This document shows, one piece after another, positions 44,380 through 56,399 of a stretch of DNA of 64,000 nt. The DNA lies in the NCBI GenBank assembly GCA_018647765.1, contig JABGSN010000023.1:1-64000 (forward strand), written 5' to 3'. A program made the translations under genes and the position numbers. A model generated the notes under the pieces. The model was not told the origin of the DNA, ran no database searches, and saw nothing but the letters and a program-made list of their open reading frames with translations. Positions within the stretch are counted from its first letter, which is position 1; each line of letters begins with the position of its first letter. Origin of the DNA: Oceanospirillaceae bacterium (GTDB lineage: Bacteria > Pseudomonadota > Gammaproteobacteria > Pseudomonadales > Balneatricaceae).

Positions 44380-45090
44380 TTAACCCAGCTCTTCCTCAAT
44401 CATTTCTAAAGCCTGCATCGGCTCTTTAGCTTGAGTGATTGGTCGACCTATAACTAGGTAATCACTGCCCGTTTGTATGGCTTGTGCAGGTGTCATTATG
44501 CGTTTTTGGTCGCCAGCCACGGCGAATGAAGGTCGTATACCCGGTGTCACCAGCTTAAACTCAGCACCTAACTCGGCTTTTAAGAGTGCTGATTCTTGGG
44601 CCGAACAGACCACACCATCAAAACCAGATTGTTGGCTAAGATGCGCTAGGGAAAGAACCCGCTGTGCCGGTGTTTGATCGATGCCGGTGGCTTTTAGTCC
44701 TGCAGCATCCATGCTCGTCAGCACCGTCACGGCTATGAGTAAGGGCTGATGGCCACCTTTGGCTTTTAATGCAGCTTGTGTAGTTTGCATCATTTCTGCA
44801 CCACCACTGGCGTGAACATTAACCATCCACACGCCCATACGCGCCGCCGCCAATACTGCTTTGGCGACGGTATTAGGTATGTCGTGAAACTTAAGGTCTA
44901 AAAATATCTCAAAACCTTGTTGCTGTAGCTGCTCAACTAACTGCGGCCCTGCAGCGGTAAAAAGCTCTTTACCCACCTTTAAACGACAGCGCTGGGGATC
45001 CAACTGTGAAGCCATGGCCAGCGCTTGGAACGATGATTCATAATCCAAGGCCACCACTATGGGCGACCCTTGTGTTAAGTTGTAGTCCAA
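44380..45090 (-). CDS. pyrF: Orotidine 5'-phosphate decarboxylase
   Basis: The last step of UMP synthesis. The protein has 236 residues. The catalytic Lys-Asp region is [20 protein letters not shown] and the C-terminal [12 protein letters not shown] bind phosphate. The start is a TTG supported by a strong SD (AAGGAG) lying inside the end of lapB, one base after the lapB stop. No ATG is available nearby. Confidence 0.95.
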   Translation of the reverse strand: MDYNLTQGSPIVVALDYESSFQALAMASQLDPQRCRLKVGKELFTAAGPQLVEQLQQQGFEIFLDLKFHDIPNTVAKAVLAAARMGVWMVNVHASGGAEMMQTTQAALKAKGGHQPLLIAVTVLTSMDAAGLKATGIDQTPAQRVLSLAHLSQQSGFDGVVCSAQESALLKAELGAEFKLVTPGIRPSFAVAGDQKRIMTPAQAIQTGSDYLVIGRPITQAKEPMQALEMIEEELG

Positions 45091-45091
45091 C

Positions 45092-46255
45092 CTACTCTCC
45101 TTCTAATCCATAAATCGGTTTGGTGCTGCCCCATTGATGACAGCTTGGGCATTGCCAATGCATTGAGTTGCCAGCAAAACCACATTGTCTACAGCGGTAA
45201 TGTGGTTTGCTTCGTTGTAAGGCTACGGTTAACCCTTTAAGCACTTGCAAGCTGTCTTTGGCATTGGCAGAAGCCCATTGCATGTGTAAATCGATTAAGT
45301 AGTTAAAGCCTTTCACAGACGGCCGTTGCCTCAATTGCTCGGTTACATAGGCCGCCGCATCAGAATCATTGTCTTGACTTAATTCTTTGGCTTGAGCTAA
45401 CACTAAACTCGTACTGGGGTGTAGGCTCATGGCTTGGCTTAGCCAGGCACGCCAGCCAGCGATATCGTCTAACTGAGCAAAACACTGCTTTAAGGGCTGT
45501 ATAATTTCCGGCATCAGCTGCACATCTTGTTGAGCCATAACCAACATATGCCGTTTTGCATCTGTATAGTGGTGTTGCTGCATACTGAGTTTGGCGCGTA
45601 AAAAACTCACCCTAGGGTTGTCTGCATTATGGCGCTTAGCTTGTTTTAAATACAACAAACACGGCTTTTCTTCACCCTTACCTAATGACTCTTCCGCAAG
45701 TTCACAACAAAAATGTGACAACCTTTGTGCCAACTCCACACTGGCAGACACATTCGCTGCGGCGCCGACTTCTAGGGCTTTATGCCAATCTTGCTCGCGC
45801 TGATAGACGTCCACAAGTAATTCAGTTGCTTTGGCTTTTTGCTGGTTCGGTTGCTGCGCCACATCGAGTAGTAATTCTTCAGCACGATCTAACAAACCCG
45901 CCTTAATAAAGTCGTGCGCTAATTCTAGCTCTGCTAACATCAGCTGCTCTTGACCTAGACCTTTACCCGCTAATAAATTTTGGTGGATTTGAATGGCTTT
46001 ATCAACTTCACCACGGCGCCGAAAAAGGCTACCTAGGGCCAAGTGAGTATCCACGGTTTGGGGGTTTACATCGAGGGCATGAATGAACAGCTCAAGCGCT
46101 TCGTCCGTCTGTTGATTTAACAGGTAATTAAGACCGCGGTAATAATCAGCCTGCAATCCCATTTCCTTATGGCGTTTTTGACTACGCTCGCGTTGCCCTA
46201 ACCACCAGCCGATACCTAATGCTGCAAGCAATACCAACAGTAAGGATAAATCCAT
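45092..46255 (-). CDS. lapB: Lipopolysaccharide assembly protein B (YciM)
   Basis: The protein has 387 residues: an N-terminal membrane anchor ([16 protein letters not shown]), TPR repeats over most of the length, and a C-terminal rubredoxin-like metal site (CRQCGF...CPSCHQWG). LapB recruits FtsH to degrade LpxC and so controls LPS synthesis. It is coupled to yciS upstream and pyrF downstream. It is unrelated to the Lap adhesin locus despite the name. Confidence 0.95.
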   Translation of the reverse strand: MDLSLLLVLLAALGIGWWLGQRERSQKRHKEMGLQADYYRGLNYLLNQQTDEALELFIHALDVNPQTVDTHLALGSLFRRRGEVDKAIQIHQNLLAGKGLGQEQLMLAELELAHDFIKAGLLDRAEELLLDVAQQPNQQKAKATELLVDVYQREQDWHKALEVGAAANVSASVELAQRLSHFCCELAEESLGKGEEKPCLLYLKQAKRHNADNPRVSFLRAKLSMQQHHYTDAKRHMLVMAQQDVQLMPEIIQPLKQCFAQLDDIAGWRAWLSQAMSLHPSTSLVLAQAKELSQDNDSDAAAYVTEQLRQRPSVKGFNYLIDLHMQWASANAKDSLQVLKGLTVALQRSKPHYRCRQCGFAGNSMHWQCPSCHQWGSTKPIYGLEGE

Positions 46256-46257
46256 TG

Positions 46258-46548
46258 TCAGACGGTGACCTTAGGGTCTTTACTGGTGCTAGAAATCAAG
46301 CTTAAACGGCGTTCAAGACGAGTATTTTGACGCTTCAATTTAAGCAATACAACACTATAAATAAAGGCTGACAAGCACATCCCTAACGCCAAACTCAAGA
46401 GTAACCAAATAGCAATGCTCATCGAGTGGGACTGAAAAAAGATAAGGTCTAAGGAGAAGGCCTGACTGTTGCGTGTGCTAAACAGCACACCCATTACCAA
46501 GGCCACAATAACGGTAATGGCGAAGAGTAAAGTCTTAATGAGTTTCAC
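46258..46548 (-). CDS. yciS: LapA-domain inner-membrane protein (YciS)
   Basis: The protein has 96 residues, with a GTG start. Two membrane helices (TLLFAITVIVALVMGVLF and SIAIWLLLSLALGMCLSAFI) are followed by a basic coiled-coil tail. It is the usual partner of LapB/YciM, called LapA in LPS assembly. It is 2 bp from lapB. Confidence 0.9.
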   Translation of the reverse strand: MKLIKTLLFAITVIVALVMGVLFSTRNSQAFSLDLIFFQSHSMSIAIWLLLSLALGMCLSAFIYSVVLLKLKRQNTRLERRLSLISSTSKDPKVTV

Positions 46549-46594
46549 GGGTTGCTACCTAATCAGCGGCGTCGAGTCAAAGCACTCGATGTCA

Positions 46595-46627
46595 GTAAAC
46601 GATAGTCTATTATAGACTATCGTTTAC
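46595..46627. repeat. Perfect hairpin enclosing the ihfB stop codon
   Basis: On the minus strand GTAAACGATAGTCTA, then the TAA stop codon, then TAGACTATCGTTTAC: a perfect 15-bp stem with the stop as a 3-nt loop. The left arm encodes the last five residues (VNDSL). No T tract follows. Confidence 0.85.
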
Positions 46628-46894
46628 CTGATCGCGTAACTCTTTACCGGGTTTAAAGTGAGGCACATACTTTTCTGCCAATTCCACCGAGTCACCAGTT
46701 TTTGGGTTACGCCCAGTCCGTGGTGCTCGATAATGCAGACAAAAACTGCCAAATCCTCTAATTTCAATTCGATCTCCCGCTGCCAAAGCATCTGCCATAT
46801 GTTCAATAATGGCTTTTACCGATTGCTCAACACTTTTTACAGGTATGCCCTGAAAGCGGTCAATTAAATTTTCAATGAGCTCAGACTTACGCAT
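46610..46894 (-). CDS. ihfB: Integration host factor subunit beta
   Basis: The protein has 94 residues, a DNA-bending HU/IHF protein. [29 protein letters not shown] is the beta-arm signature of IHF-beta. It follows rpsA, the conserved gamma-proteobacterial order. The stop codon lies in the loop of a perfect hairpin. Confidence 0.96.
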   Translation of the reverse strand: MRKSELIENLIDRFQGIPVKSVEQSVKAIIEHMADALAAGDRIEIRGFGSFCLHYRAPRTGRNPKTGDSVELAEKYVPHFKPGKELRDQVNDSL

Positions 46895-46910
46895 AGCGTG
46901 CCCCTCTTTT

Positions 46911-48575
46911 TTATTTTTTGAGCTGTTCCTTAATCAGGTCACCAATGGTCGTAGGGCCTTCTAAGTCAATGGATTGGGTATTCAATTCTTTCATCTGTGC
47001 ACGTTGCTGAGCGGCTTCTTGTGCACGAATCGCTAACGCAATAGAACGCGCCTTACGATCCACACTAGCAACAAAACTGGTCAAGCTTTGGCCTTCACTA
47101 AAGTCGGATAAGTCCTGGCCTTGAGCTAATTCACCACGTTTAAGGAAACCCTGCACACCTTCAGCCAGGTTAACCAACAAACCACCCGGCGTCACCTCGG
47201 CAATGATACCCGTCACTTCCGAACCTTTGCCATTAGCGCCGGCAAAGTCAGAGAATGGGTCGCCTGCCATTTGCTTAATACCTAATGCAACACGCTGTCG
47301 CTCGCTGTCGATGGATAAGATCACGGCTTCAACCTGCTGACCTTTTTGGTATTCTTCCAGCAAACTTTCGTCGCTCTTGTTCCAGTCGACATCAGACACG
47401 TGGACTAAACCGTCAATGCCATCTTCAAGCCCAATAAACAAACCAAAATCAGTTTTTGAGTTAAGTTTACCGGTAACTTTATCGCCTTCTGAATACTGTT
47501 TAGCAAAGGCTACCCATGGGCTTTCACTACATTGTTTCATACCTAACGACAATCGGCGCTTCTCGGAATTGATATCCAAGATCATAATCTCAATTTCGTC
47601 ACCCACGGCGACCATCTTGGATGGGTGTAAGTTACGCTTCATCCAGCTCATTTCAGACGCATGCACTAAACCTTCAATACCATCTGAGACCCGAGCGAAG
47701 CACCCGTAATCGGTGACGGTAGTGACGGTGGCAGGCAAACGACTGCCCACTGGGTAAGTGTCGGTAAAGCTCGTCCAAGGGTCTTGTTGTAACTGCTTTA
47801 AGCCTAAGGATACGCGTTGTTTTTCGGCATCAAATTTAAGTACTTTAACTTCAATGTCGGCACCGGCCGTTAGCATCTCGCTGGGGTGTTTGATACGGCG
47901 CCAGGCGATATCGGTAATGTGTAATAAGCCGTCTAGGCCACCTAAGTCGATGAAGGCGCCATAGTCGGTAAGGTTCTTCACAAAGCCTTTAACCACCGCA
48001 CCCTCTTCTAAGGTCGACAACACTTGTTCACGCTGGGCTTTATTGGCTTCATCCATCAATGCACGACGGGAAACAACCACGTTATTACGTAGGATATCGA
48101 GTTTGATGATCTTAAAGTCGAGGTCAATACCCTCAAGGTGGGAGATATCTTGTAAGGGCCGGGTATCAATGAGTGAGCCCGGTAAGAAGGCACGGATGCC
48201 GCCTAATTCTACGTTAAAGCCGCCCTTCACACGGGCGCTGATAACACCAGTAACAGTTTCATCAGCCGTTTGGATCTTCTCGAGTTGTTGCCAACGTTCC
48301 ATTTCGCGAGCACGTTCACGGGAGATTTGAGTGGCACCTAGGCCATCTTCAATTTCTTGCAAGGCAACTAATACATCATCGCCTACAGCTACTTCAAGTT
48401 CGCCTGCCGCATTAAGAAATTCAGAGAGCGAAACCACGCCTTCTGATTTCAGTCCCACGTTAATGGTGACGACTTCACTATCAATAGCAATGACTACACC
48501 GGTAATCAAAGAACCTTTCTTCATCTCTACCTGTTGAAGACTTTCTTCAAACAGGTCTGCGAAACTTTCGCCCAT
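46911..48575 (-). CDS. rpsA: 30S ribosomal protein S1
   Basis: The protein has 554 residues with six S1 RNA-binding repeats. The first two are ribosome-binding; repeats 3-6 have the VTxxxDYGxFxxLxxGxxGLxHxS pattern, e.g. [22 protein letters not shown]. There is no good SD before the ATG (CAGCGAG only), as in other rpsA genes that are translated through leader structure and autoregulated. Confidence 0.97.
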   Translation of the reverse strand: MGESFADLFEESLQQVEMKKGSLITGVVIAIDSEVVTINVGLKSEGVVSLSEFLNAAGELEVAVGDDVLVALQEIEDGLGATQISRERAREMERWQQLEKIQTADETVTGVISARVKGGFNVELGGIRAFLPGSLIDTRPLQDISHLEGIDLDFKIIKLDILRNNVVVSRRALMDEANKAQREQVLSTLEEGAVVKGFVKNLTDYGAFIDLGGLDGLLHITDIAWRRIKHPSEMLTAGADIEVKVLKFDAEKQRVSLGLKQLQQDPWTSFTDTYPVGSRLPATVTTVTDYGCFARVSDGIEGLVHASEMSWMKRNLHPSKMVAVGDEIEIMILDINSEKRRLSLGMKQCSESPWVAFAKQYSEGDKVTGKLNSKTDFGLFIGLEDGIDGLVHVSDVDWNKSDESLLEEYQKGQQVEAVILSIDSERQRVALGIKQMAGDPFSDFAGANGKGSEVTGIIAEVTPGGLLVNLAEGVQGFLKRGELAQGQDLSDFSEGQSLTSFVASVDRKARSIALAIRAQEAAQQRAQMKELNTQSIDLEGPTTIGDLIKEQLKK

Positions 48576-48596
48576 AGCTATACTCGCTGGGGATGA

Positions 48597-48634
48597 CGAT
48601 ACGCTCGGAACTGCCTAGCAGTGCGGGCGTATCG
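48597..48634 (-). promoter_or_regulatory. Two-tier hairpin in the rpsA leader
   Basis: An outer stem CGATACGC/GCGTATCG and an inner stem ACTGC/GCAGT end 21 nt before the rpsA ATG. The position and weak SD suit S1 autogenous translational control, as described for the E. coli rpsA leader. Confidence 0.55.
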
Positions 48635-48670
48635 AGACACCTCTTAGTTAGTTAATAATTAACAAAAGCC

Positions 48671-49348
48671 TTATAGAATGCCTTTGCTATGAATAAATGT
48701 AAGGATCTTTTGTTCCACATCTGTAATCGTCATTTGCGTACAATCGATCACCAATGCATCGTCAGCAGGCTTCAAGGGGGCGATGCTACGGTTTTCGTCG
48801 CGCTCGTCCCGCTGTTGAATATCCATCAGTATGTCTGACAGGCTAGCATTCAAACCTTTATTTTTCAACTGTTTATAGCGTCGATCTGCCCGCTCTTGCG
48901 CGCTGGCAGTTAAGAATACTTTCACCTGCGCTTCCTTAAAGATCACCGTACCCATGTCGCGACCATCGGCCACTAGGCCCGGTAGTTCGGTAAATGCCCG
49001 CTGGCGCTCTTGTAGCGCCTTGCGCACCAAGGTTAGGCTAGCCACTTTAGAGGCATTCATGCCGCAGGCTTCGGTGCGAATAGCTAAGCTGACGTCTTCG
49101 CCTTCTAGTACCACTTGAATATCATCACCCTTGGTTTTGAACTGCACGTCTAAGCAGCCTGCAATATCAGCGACGGCCAATTCGTTTTCTGGACTCACAC
49201 CATGGTGTTCGGCGGCTAAAGCCACTAACCTATATAGCGCGCCACTATCTAATAAGTTATAACCCAAACGCTCTGCTAGCAACTTACATAACGTGCCCTT
49301 ACCAGAACCGCTAGGGCCATCAATGGTAATAATAGGAACAGTTTTCAC
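48671..49348 (-). CDS. cmk: Cytidylate kinase
   Basis: The protein has 225 residues and phosphorylates CMP/dCMP. P-loop: [32 protein letters not shown] is the second family motif. The GTG start overlaps the aroA-fusion stop (GTGA). It precedes rpsA, the standard order. Confidence 0.96.
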   Translation of the reverse strand: MKTVPIITIDGPSGSGKGTLCKLLAERLGYNLLDSGALYRLVALAAEHHGVSPENELAVADIAGCLDVQFKTKGDDIQVVLEGEDVSLAIRTEACGMNASKVASLTLVRKALQERQRAFTELPGLVADGRDMGTVIFKEAQVKVFLTASAQERADRRYKQLKNKGLNASLSDILMDIQQRDERDENRSIAPLKPADDALVIDCTQMTITDVEQKILTFIHSKGIL

Positions 49349-51576
49349 GATTGAAATTCCTCATCAAGCGTCATACCTACGGTACGCGCTAATTCGACAA
49401 AATTAGGGAACGATGTAGCCACATGGGCGCAATCTAGAATTTTGACATTTGCATCGGCGCGCAGCCCGGCAATGGTAAAAGCCATGGCGATACGGTGATC
49501 ATGGTGGGTCACCACTTGGGCACTGGAAAAGTGCTGATTTGGTCCCATGCCTTGGATGATAGCACCGTCTGCCGTACCTTCTATGGTCACACCCATCGCC
49601 TTTAAACCATCAACCATCGCTTGAATACGGTCACTTTCTTTAACCCGCAGTTCTTCGGCACCAGTGATCGTGGTAGTGCCACTGGCACAGGCTGCCGCCA
49701 CCATCAGGGCTGGAAATTCATCAATTGCCAACGGCACTTGATCTTCCGGCACATGAATACCACTCAGAGGCGCGTATTTAACATGTAAATCGGCCACCGG
49801 CTCGCCACCGACTTCACGCTCATTAAGCACTGTTAAATTGGCACCCATTAAACGTAAAATATTAATGACGCCAACCCGAGTTGGGTTCATACCCACATGC
49901 TCAACCACTAAATCTGAGGTTGGACAAATAGCCGCCGCTACTAAAAAGAAGGTAGCCGAAGAAATGTCTGACGGCACGTCAATATCCGTAGCGAGCAACT
50001 CACCCTGGCCGACAATGGCACAGGTGTCAGAGGTTCGCTCAACGGCATAACCAAAGCCCTTGAGCATGCGCTCTGTATGGTCGCGGGTTGGGGCCGGCTC
50101 GGTCACACTGGTACGCCCGTGGGCATACAAACCTGCCAATACGACACAGGATTTAACTTGTGCACTGGCCATGGGTAAATCGTAATGAATGCCCTGTAGC
50201 GCTTGGCCACCCTTAATGCGCATAGGTGGGCAACCGCCTTCTGCCGTGTCAACCACAGCCCCCATAAGCCGCAAGGGTTTCGCCACACGCTCCATCGGCC
50301 GCTTGTTAAGAGAAACGTCGCCGCTCAACTCCACATCAAACTTTTGACCGGCCATTAACCCCGCCATCAGGCGGATAGTCGTGCCAGAATTGCCCACATA
50401 AAGCGGTCCCGGTGGTGGTTGCAGACCGTGCAAACCAACGCCATGCACAACCACCTTGCCATCATCAGGGCCTTCAATCACCACGCCCATATCACGGAAG
50501 GCTTGTAAGGTGGCCATGGCGTCTTCGCCTTCTAAAAAACCACTAATATGAGTGGTACCTTGAGCCAACGCACCTAACATAATCGAACGGTGCGACACCG
50601 ACTTGTCACCCGGCACGCGAATGCGACCTTTGACTTGACCACCTGGGTGGACATTAAAATGTTTTGTATTTGTCATAGTTCCAGTATAGGCAGTGCCTGC
50701 CAATATTTTTTCAAAATGATGTCGCGCACTGCGGGCGCGAGTAAAGATGCCCATCATGGTTTGGCTGTCGCCATTGGCCACTGCCGTACGCAACTGAGCC
50801 AAACCATGGGTAAAGGCATCCAATGTTTTTAAGCAGGCATCGCGGTTAGCCACAAACACGTCGTGCCACATCGTCGGATCACTACCTGCAATACGAGTAA
50901 AATCCCGAAAACCACCTGCTGCGTAGCGAAATATATCTTTATTGTCGCTATCTGAGGCCAACGTGTCGACCAAAGAAAAGGCCAACAAGTGTGGCAAATG
51001 GCTGGTTGCAGCCAACACTTCGTCGTGTCGCTCAACCTCCATGGTAAGGATTTCACAGCCAATGCCAGACCACAAATCAGCCAATACGGCAATCGCCTGT
51101 GGATGACTGCTCGGCAATGGGGTGATGATGAACTTATGATCAACAAATAAATCGATATTCACCGCGTTGATGCCACTGCGCTCAGACCCAGCAATAGGAT
51201 GACCGGGTACAAAACCCGCTGGGGGAATAGTGAAAATATCATAAGCCGCGGCAATAATACTGCCCTTGACACTGCCCACGTCCGTGAGCAAGGTGTTGGC
51301 GCCAATATGCGGCGCCACCATAGCCATCACCTTTTCCATGGCTTTCACAGGCACCGCCAATACCACCACATCCATGTGTGACAGAGTGGCCACTAAGTCC
51401 ACGACTTGATGGTCAATAACGGCCTGGTCTTGCGCTTGCTGCATGCTCGAGGCATCAAGATCGTAGCCCCAAACCTGGTGTTTTTGTGTGCGCCTTAAGG
51501 CCGCAGCCAAGGAGCCTCCAATTAACCCAAGGCCTAACACCAGCACCTTGTTATGGCAAAAGGTCGTTTGGGTCAC
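49345..51576 (-). CDS. tyrA-aroA: Prephenate dehydrogenase--EPSP synthase fusion
   Basis: The protein has 743 residues. Residues 1-295 are TyrA (NAD site [25 protein letters not shown]). Residues 305-743 are AroA ([47 protein letters not shown]). The fusion is known in Pseudomonas and related groups. It links tyrosine and shikimate branches on one chain. The GTG start shares its G with the pheA stop. Confidence 0.96.
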   Translation of the reverse strand: MTQTTFCHNKVLVLGLGLIGGSLAAALRRTQKHQVWGYDLDASSMQQAQDQAVIDHQVVDLVATLSHMDVVVLAVPVKAMEKVMAMVAPHIGANTLLTDVGSVKGSIIAAAYDIFTIPPAGFVPGHPIAGSERSGINAVNIDLFVDHKFIITPLPSSHPQAIAVLADLWSGIGCEILTMEVERHDEVLAATSHLPHLLAFSLVDTLASDSDNKDIFRYAAGGFRDFTRIAGSDPTMWHDVFVANRDACLKTLDAFTHGLAQLRTAVANGDSQTMMGIFTRARSARHHFEKILAGTAYTGTMTNTKHFNVHPGGQVKGRIRVPGDKSVSHRSIMLGALAQGTTHISGFLEGEDAMATLQAFRDMGVVIEGPDDGKVVVHGVGLHGLQPPPGPLYVGNSGTTIRLMAGLMAGQKFDVELSGDVSLNKRPMERVAKPLRLMGAVVDTAEGGCPPMRIKGGQALQGIHYDLPMASAQVKSCVVLAGLYAHGRTSVTEPAPTRDHTERMLKGFGYAVERTSDTCAIVGQGELLATDIDVPSDISSATFFLVAAAICPTSDLVVEHVGMNPTRVGVINILRLMGANLTVLNEREVGGEPVADLHVKYAPLSGIHVPEDQVPLAIDEFPALMVAAACASGTTTITGAEELRVKESDRIQAMVDGLKAMGVTIEGTADGAIIQGMGPNQHFSSAQVVTHHDHRIAMAFTIAGLRADANVKILDCAHVATSFPNFVELARTVGMTLDEEFQS

Positions 51577-52700
51577 TAGAGTACCGCCTGAGGGTAGGAG
51601 CCCAGTATGCGCACTTCTACGGCATCTTGATCTAAATCCTGCAGAACTTGCTGTACCTTTTCATCTTCGTGGTGACCTTCAAAATCGATGTAAAATACAT
51701 AGCCCCACGCGCCCTGACCCGAAGGCCGAGACTCAATACTGGTCATGCTCACGTTGTGACGGTGAAAGGGTTCTAAGATATGGTACAACGCACCTGGTTT
51801 ATTACGCGCCAGCACCAATAACGAGGTTTTGTCTTGGCCAGATGCAGGCACCGATGCATGACCAATAATTAAAAATCGCGTGGTATTGTCGGGCTGATCT
51901 TCAATGTTTTCGTGGGGCAACTGCAAGCCGTATAGCTCGGCCGCCATGGTGCCAGCAATGGCAGCCACCTTGCCCACATCATCGTGCGTTTGAGTGGCCA
52001 CTCGGCGTGCGGCTTCGGCATTGCTGCTGACCGCAAAACGTTCTGCGTAGGGCATGTGGTTATCTAACCAAGACCGGCACTGAGCTAATGACTGAGAGTG
52101 AGAATAAATACGTTCGACTTGTGACAGGTCCGTGCCTTCTGCTACCAATAAATTCTGGTGAATACGCATTTCCACTTCGCCAGAAATCACCAGCGCCGAA
52201 TGGCGAAAACTATCCAAGGTATTATTAATCATACCCTCGGATGAGTTTTCGATGGGCACCACACCATAATGTGCACTCTTAGCTTCCACTTCGCGAAACA
52301 CTTCGTCAATGGAGCCGAGTGGTGCACTGATGACTGAGTGACCAAAATGTTTTAATGCCGCCGCTTGGGTAAAGGTACCCTCGGGACCCAAAAAGGCAAT
52401 CCGCATGGGTTGTTCGTGAGCGAGGCAGGCCGACATTAGCTCTCGAAACAGACGCGCCATTTCTTCATCGTCTAACGGCCCTTGGTTGCGCGCCATGACT
52501 TTACGTAATACTTGAGCTTCGCGCTCAGGGCGATAAAACACGGCGTCTTTAACACCTTGATGAGATTCCTTCACCTCGGCAACGCGCTGCGCACAGCTAG
52601 CACGCTGATTAATTAGCTGCTGGATTTGTTGATCTATGTGATCGATATCTTGGCGCAATTGACCGAGTTGTTGTTCTTGTGTCAGTTCTGGCTTGCTCAT
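51576..52700 (-). CDS. pheA: Chorismate mutase--prephenate dehydratase (P-protein)
   Basis: The protein has 374 residues from MSKPELTQ; the track start lies inside serC. Domains: AroQ chorismate mutase (residues 12-95), prephenate dehydratase (FLGPEGTFTQAAALKHFG; DNTTRFLIIG), and a regulatory ACT domain with GALYHILEPF and ESRPS, where Phe binds for feedback inhibition. Confidence 0.95.
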   Translation of the reverse strand: MSKPELTQEQQLGQLRQDIDHIDQQIQQLINQRASCAQRVAEVKESHQGVKDAVFYRPEREAQVLRKVMARNQGPLDDEEMARLFRELMSACLAHEQPMRIAFLGPEGTFTQAAALKHFGHSVISAPLGSIDEVFREVEAKSAHYGVVPIENSSEGMINNTLDSFRHSALVISGEVEMRIHQNLLVAEGTDLSQVERIYSHSQSLAQCRSWLDNHMPYAERFAVSSNAEAARRVATQTHDDVGKVAAIAGTMAAELYGLQLPHENIEDQPDNTTRFLIIGHASVPASGQDKTSLLVLARNKPGALYHILEPFHRHNVSMTSIESRPSGQGAWGYVFYIDFEGHHEDEKVQQVLQDLDQDAVEVRILGSYPQAVL

Positions 52701-52707
52701 AGTATCT

Positions 52708-53796
52708 CTAAGCCCAATGGCGTTGTTCGAAATCCTGCATAAAGGCAACTAACGCAGTAATGGCCTCCAGAGGGACTGCATTGTATATACTTGCACGCAT
52801 GCCACCCACGCTGCGGTGGCCCTTTAAGTTTAACAAGCCGCAAGCCTCGGACTCAGACAAAAACTGAGCATTCAGGGCAGCATCGGCCAAGCTAAAGGTG
52901 ACGTTCATTTTGGAACGGTTAGCCACCGCAATGTTATTGCTATACAGGCGGCTACTGTCAATGGCCTGATACAGGGTTTGAGCCTTAGCCTGGTTTAGTT
53001 GCGCCATCGCACTCACACCACCCTGCGCTAACAACCAGTCAAACACCAAACCTGCCAGATACCAGCTATAGGTGGGTGGCGTATTAAGCATGGAATCGTT
53101 ATCCGCCTGCAAGGCATAGTTAAACGGCCTTGGTGTATCGTCACGTGCCTGGCCTAATAAATCCTCACGTACAATCACTAAGGTTAGGCCTGCGGGGCCA
53201 ATGTTCTTTTGCGCGCCCGCATAAATCACACCAAATTGGCTGACATCGATCGGTTCTGACAAAATGGTGGATGACATATCCGCCACTAGTGGAACACTGC
53301 CTGTTTTGGGCACATAGTCAAAGGCTAAACCGCCTATGGTCTCGTTGGGACAATAATGTACGAAGGCCGCATCAGCATTGAGCTCAAGCTGCGTTTGCGA
53401 AGGTACTTGTAGGTGGTTTTTAGACTGGCTTGACGCCACCACCTTAGCTTCAGCAAAAGGTGCCATGGCGTCTATTGCCTTAGCTGACCAAATGCCCGTA
53501 TCAATATAGTCAGCCGATGTTTTTTGGCCCAATAAGTTCAGCGGTAGCAAGGCAAATTGCGCGGTTGCACCGCCTTGCAAAAACAACACCTTGTAGTTTG
53601 CAGGAATGTCCATGAGCTGACGTAATTTTGCTTCAGCATCGGCTACCATCGCCATGTAGGCAGGGTGTCGATGACTCATTTCCATCACCGACACACCACG
53701 GCCTTGCCAATCTAGTAGCTCAGCCTGAGCCAGCTCGAGCACTGCCGTCGGTAATGCAGCAGGACCTGCGCAAAAATTAAACTGGCGCTTACTCAT
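52708..53796 (-). CDS. serC: Phosphoserine aminotransferase
   Basis: The protein has 362 residues and is PLP-dependent. The PLP lysine is in IYAGAQKNIGPAGLT; the N-terminus FNFCAGPAALP and C-terminus GHRSVGGMRASIYNA are typical. It serves serine and pyridoxal phosphate synthesis. It is seven bases upstream of pheA and five downstream of gyrA. Confidence 0.96.
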   Translation of the reverse strand: MSKRQFNFCAGPAALPTAVLELAQAELLDWQGRGVSVMEMSHRHPAYMAMVADAEAKLRQLMDIPANYKVLFLQGGATAQFALLPLNLLGQKTSADYIDTGIWSAKAIDAMAPFAEAKVVASSQSKNHLQVPSQTQLELNADAAFVHYCPNETIGGLAFDYVPKTGSVPLVADMSSTILSEPIDVSQFGVIYAGAQKNIGPAGLTLVIVREDLLGQARDDTPRPFNYALQADNDSMLNTPPTYSWYLAGLVFDWLLAQGGVSAMAQLNQAKAQTLYQAIDSSRLYSNNIAVANRSKMNVTFSLADAALNAQFLSESEACGLLNLKGHRSVGGMRASIYNAVPLEAITALVAFMQDFEQRHWA

Positions 53797-53801
53797 ACAG
53801 G

Positions 53802-56399
53802 TTACTCTTGCTCTGTGGCGTCAAGGTTAGTTTCCGCATTGTCGTCAGCGCCTTCTTCGTCTTCCATGGTTTCCGCAACACGGGCCACCTGAACGAGTTT
53901 TTCGCCTTCCTGCACCTTAATCAAGGTCACACCCTGAGTATTACGACCCAGAACAGATACCTCGCTAGTGCGGGTGCGCACTAACGTTCCTTGATCGCTA
54001 ATCAAAATCACTTCATCGCTGTCAAACACCTGCACCGCACCAATAAGGGCACCATTTCGGTCTGACATTTGAATCGCAATAACACCCTTACCACCACGAC
54101 CACGCACCGGGTAATCTTCGTTACGGCTTTGTTTGCCAAAGCCGTTTTCACTGGCCGTTAAGATACGTCCACCGTCTTGTGGCATGATCAAGCTGATCAC
54201 ATGAGCATCTTCTGCCAAACGGATACCACGTACACCACGAGCCGTCCGGCCCATAGCGCGCACGTCGCCTTCATCAAAACGTACCGCCAGGCCATTATTG
54301 GCAAACAACATAATTTGCTGCTCGCCATCAGTAACTGTGGCGCCAATAAGGGTATCACCATCATCCAAACCAAGAGCAATCAAACCACTGGTTCTAGGCC
54401 GCGCAAAGGCAGTCAGAGGCGTCTTCTTAACGGTACCACTGGCCGTTGCCATAAAGATAAAGTGGCCTTCTTGATAACCGCCTTCTGGCAATGGCAAAAT
54501 AGTGGTAACACGCTCGCCCTCGTCCAACGGTAAGATGTTTACTATGGGGCGACCACGGGCCGTTCTGCTGGCCTGCGGAATTTCAAACACCCGCAACCAA
54601 TACACTTTACCGAGGTTACTAAAACACAAGATTGTGTCGTGGGACGAGGTGACTAATAAATGTTCTACAAAGTCTTCTTCTTTCACTGCTGTCGCGGCTT
54701 TACCACGGCCACCACGACGCTGGGCCTGATAATCACTTACTGGCTGAGTCTTGGCATAACCGCCATGAGAAATGGTCACCACCATGTCTTCTTCTGGGAT
54801 TAAATCGGCTACCGTAAGGTCTTGGCGCGAAGCAATGATTTCTGAGCGGCGCTTGTCGCCATAGGCTTCAAGTACTTCGGATAATTCTTCGCGGATCACT
54901 TCCATCAAACGCTCGGCAGATGCAAGAATTTCCAACAGCTCAGCAATGCGTTCCAACAGCACCTGGTATTCAGCCACCAGCTTGTCTTGCTCTAAACCGG
55001 TTAACCGGTGCAAACGCAAATCCAAAATCGCCTGTGCTTGTACGTCAGACAACTGATAGACGTCACCGTGTAGACCAAACTCAGGACCCAAGGCATCTGG
55101 CTTACAGGCATCTTCGCCCGCTCGCTCTAACATCACCACAACCTGACCCGCAGGCCAACTTTGCGCCACTAATTTTTCGCGGGCTTCGGCGGCGTTAGGC
55201 GAGGTTTTAATGAGCTCTATAACCGGGTCAATATTAGCTAAGGCAACGGTTAAACCTTCTAACACATGGCCGCGATCTCGGGCTTTATGTAATTCAAACA
55301 AGGTACGGCGTGTCACTACTTCACGACGGTGGCGCACAAAGGCTTCTAACATTTGCTTAAGATTTAAGGTACGCGGTTGACCGTCGACTAAGGCCACCAC
55401 GTTAATACCAAACACATTTTCCATTTGCGTTTGGGTATAAAGGTTATTAATGATAACTTCGGGCACTTCGCCACGACGCAACTCTATCACCATGCGCATG
55501 CCATCTTTGTCAGACTCGTCGCGCAGCTCGGTAATGCCTTCAAGCTTTTTGTCTTTAACCAATTCGGCAATTTTTTCAATCAAACGCGCCTTGTTCACCT
55601 GATACGGCAACTCGGTGACGACAATTGACGGCTTTTGGTTTTTCTCGTTGATTTCTACGTGGTAGCGAGCCCGCACATAAATGCGGCCACGACCAGTGCG
55701 GTAGGCTTGCACAATGCCCGCACGGCCATTGATGATACCCGCCGTAGGAAAATCCGGACCTGGGATGTGTTGCATTAACTCATCCACTTCAATATCAGGA
55801 TTTTCGATTAACGCCAAGCAACCACTAATCACTTCGTTGATGTTGTGAGGCGGAATATTAGTGGCCATACCAACGGCAATACCGGAGGAGCCGTTCACCA
55901 ACAGGTTAGGCAACCGTGTCGGCAGCACATCAGGAATCATTTCTGTGCCGTCATAGTTAGGCACAAAATCAACCGTATCTTTGTCTAAATCGGCCAACAG
56001 GTCATGGGCCATTTTCTTCATACGGATTTCGGTATAACGCATGGCGGCTGCAGAGTCGCCGTCTACCGAACCAAAGTTACCCTGACCGTCCACCAACACA
56101 TAACGCATAGAAAACGGCTGCGCCATACGTACAATGGTGTCATACACTGCCGTATCACCATGGGGGTGATACTTACCAATAACATCACCCACCACACGGG
56201 CAGACTTTTTATAAGGCTTGTTCCAATCGTTACTCAGCTCATTCATGGCGAACAACACACGCCTGTGTACGGGTTTTAAACCATCACGTACATCGGGCAA
56301 TGCGCGCCCAACAATAACACTCATGGCGTAATCCAAATACGACTGCTTGAGTTCGTCTTCAATATTAATGGGCGATATTTCTTTAGCCATTTCAGACAT
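53802..56399 (-). CDS. gyrA: DNA gyrase subunit A
   Basis: The protein has 865 residues. The catalytic Tyr122 is in [11 protein letters not shown], numbered as in E. coli. The quinolone-resistance region reads [19 protein letters not shown], so residue 83 is Thr and 87 is Asp. The GyrA box QRRGGRGK is present. The C-terminus has six beta-pinwheel repeats and an acidic tail ([14 protein letters not shown]). It is divergent from ubiG. Confidence 0.97.
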   Translation of the reverse strand: MSEMAKEISPINIEDELKQSYLDYAMSVIVGRALPDVRDGLKPVHRRVLFAMNELSNDWNKPYKKSARVVGDVIGKYHPHGDTAVYDTIVRMAQPFSMRYVLVDGQGNFGSVDGDSAAAMRYTEIRMKKMAHDLLADLDKDTVDFVPNYDGTEMIPDVLPTRLPNLLVNGSSGIAVGMATNIPPHNINEVISGCLALIENPDIEVDELMQHIPGPDFPTAGIINGRAGIVQAYRTGRGRIYVRARYHVEINEKNQKPSIVVTELPYQVNKARLIEKIAELVKDKKLEGITELRDESDKDGMRMVIELRRGEVPEVIINNLYTQTQMENVFGINVVALVDGQPRTLNLKQMLEAFVRHRREVVTRRTLFELHKARDRGHVLEGLTVALANIDPVIELIKTSPNAAEAREKLVAQSWPAGQVVVMLERAGEDACKPDALGPEFGLHGDVYQLSDVQAQAILDLRLHRLTGLEQDKLVAEYQVLLERIAELLEILASAERLMEVIREELSEVLEAYGDKRRSEIIASRQDLTVADLIPEEDMVVTISHGGYAKTQPVSDYQAQRRGGRGKAATAVKEEDFVEHLLVTSSHDTILCFSNLGKVYWLRVFEIPQASRTARGRPIVNILPLDEGERVTTILPLPEGGYQEGHFIFMATASGTVKKTPLTAFARPRTSGLIALGLDDGDTLIGATVTDGEQQIMLFANNGLAVRFDEGDVRAMGRTARGVRGIRLAEDAHVISLIMPQDGGRILTASENGFGKQSRNEDYPVRGRGGKGVIAIQMSDRNGALIGAVQVFDSDEVILISDQGTLVRTRTSEVSVLGRNTQGVTLIKVQEGEKLVQVARVAETMEDEEGADDNAETNLDATEQE

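Noticed and set aside
45092-46548. Link between lapB/yciS (LapA domain) and the broken LapG/OMF genes
   Set aside because: The names coincide, but LapB/YciM and YciS belong to LPS control, not to the LapA adhesin system.
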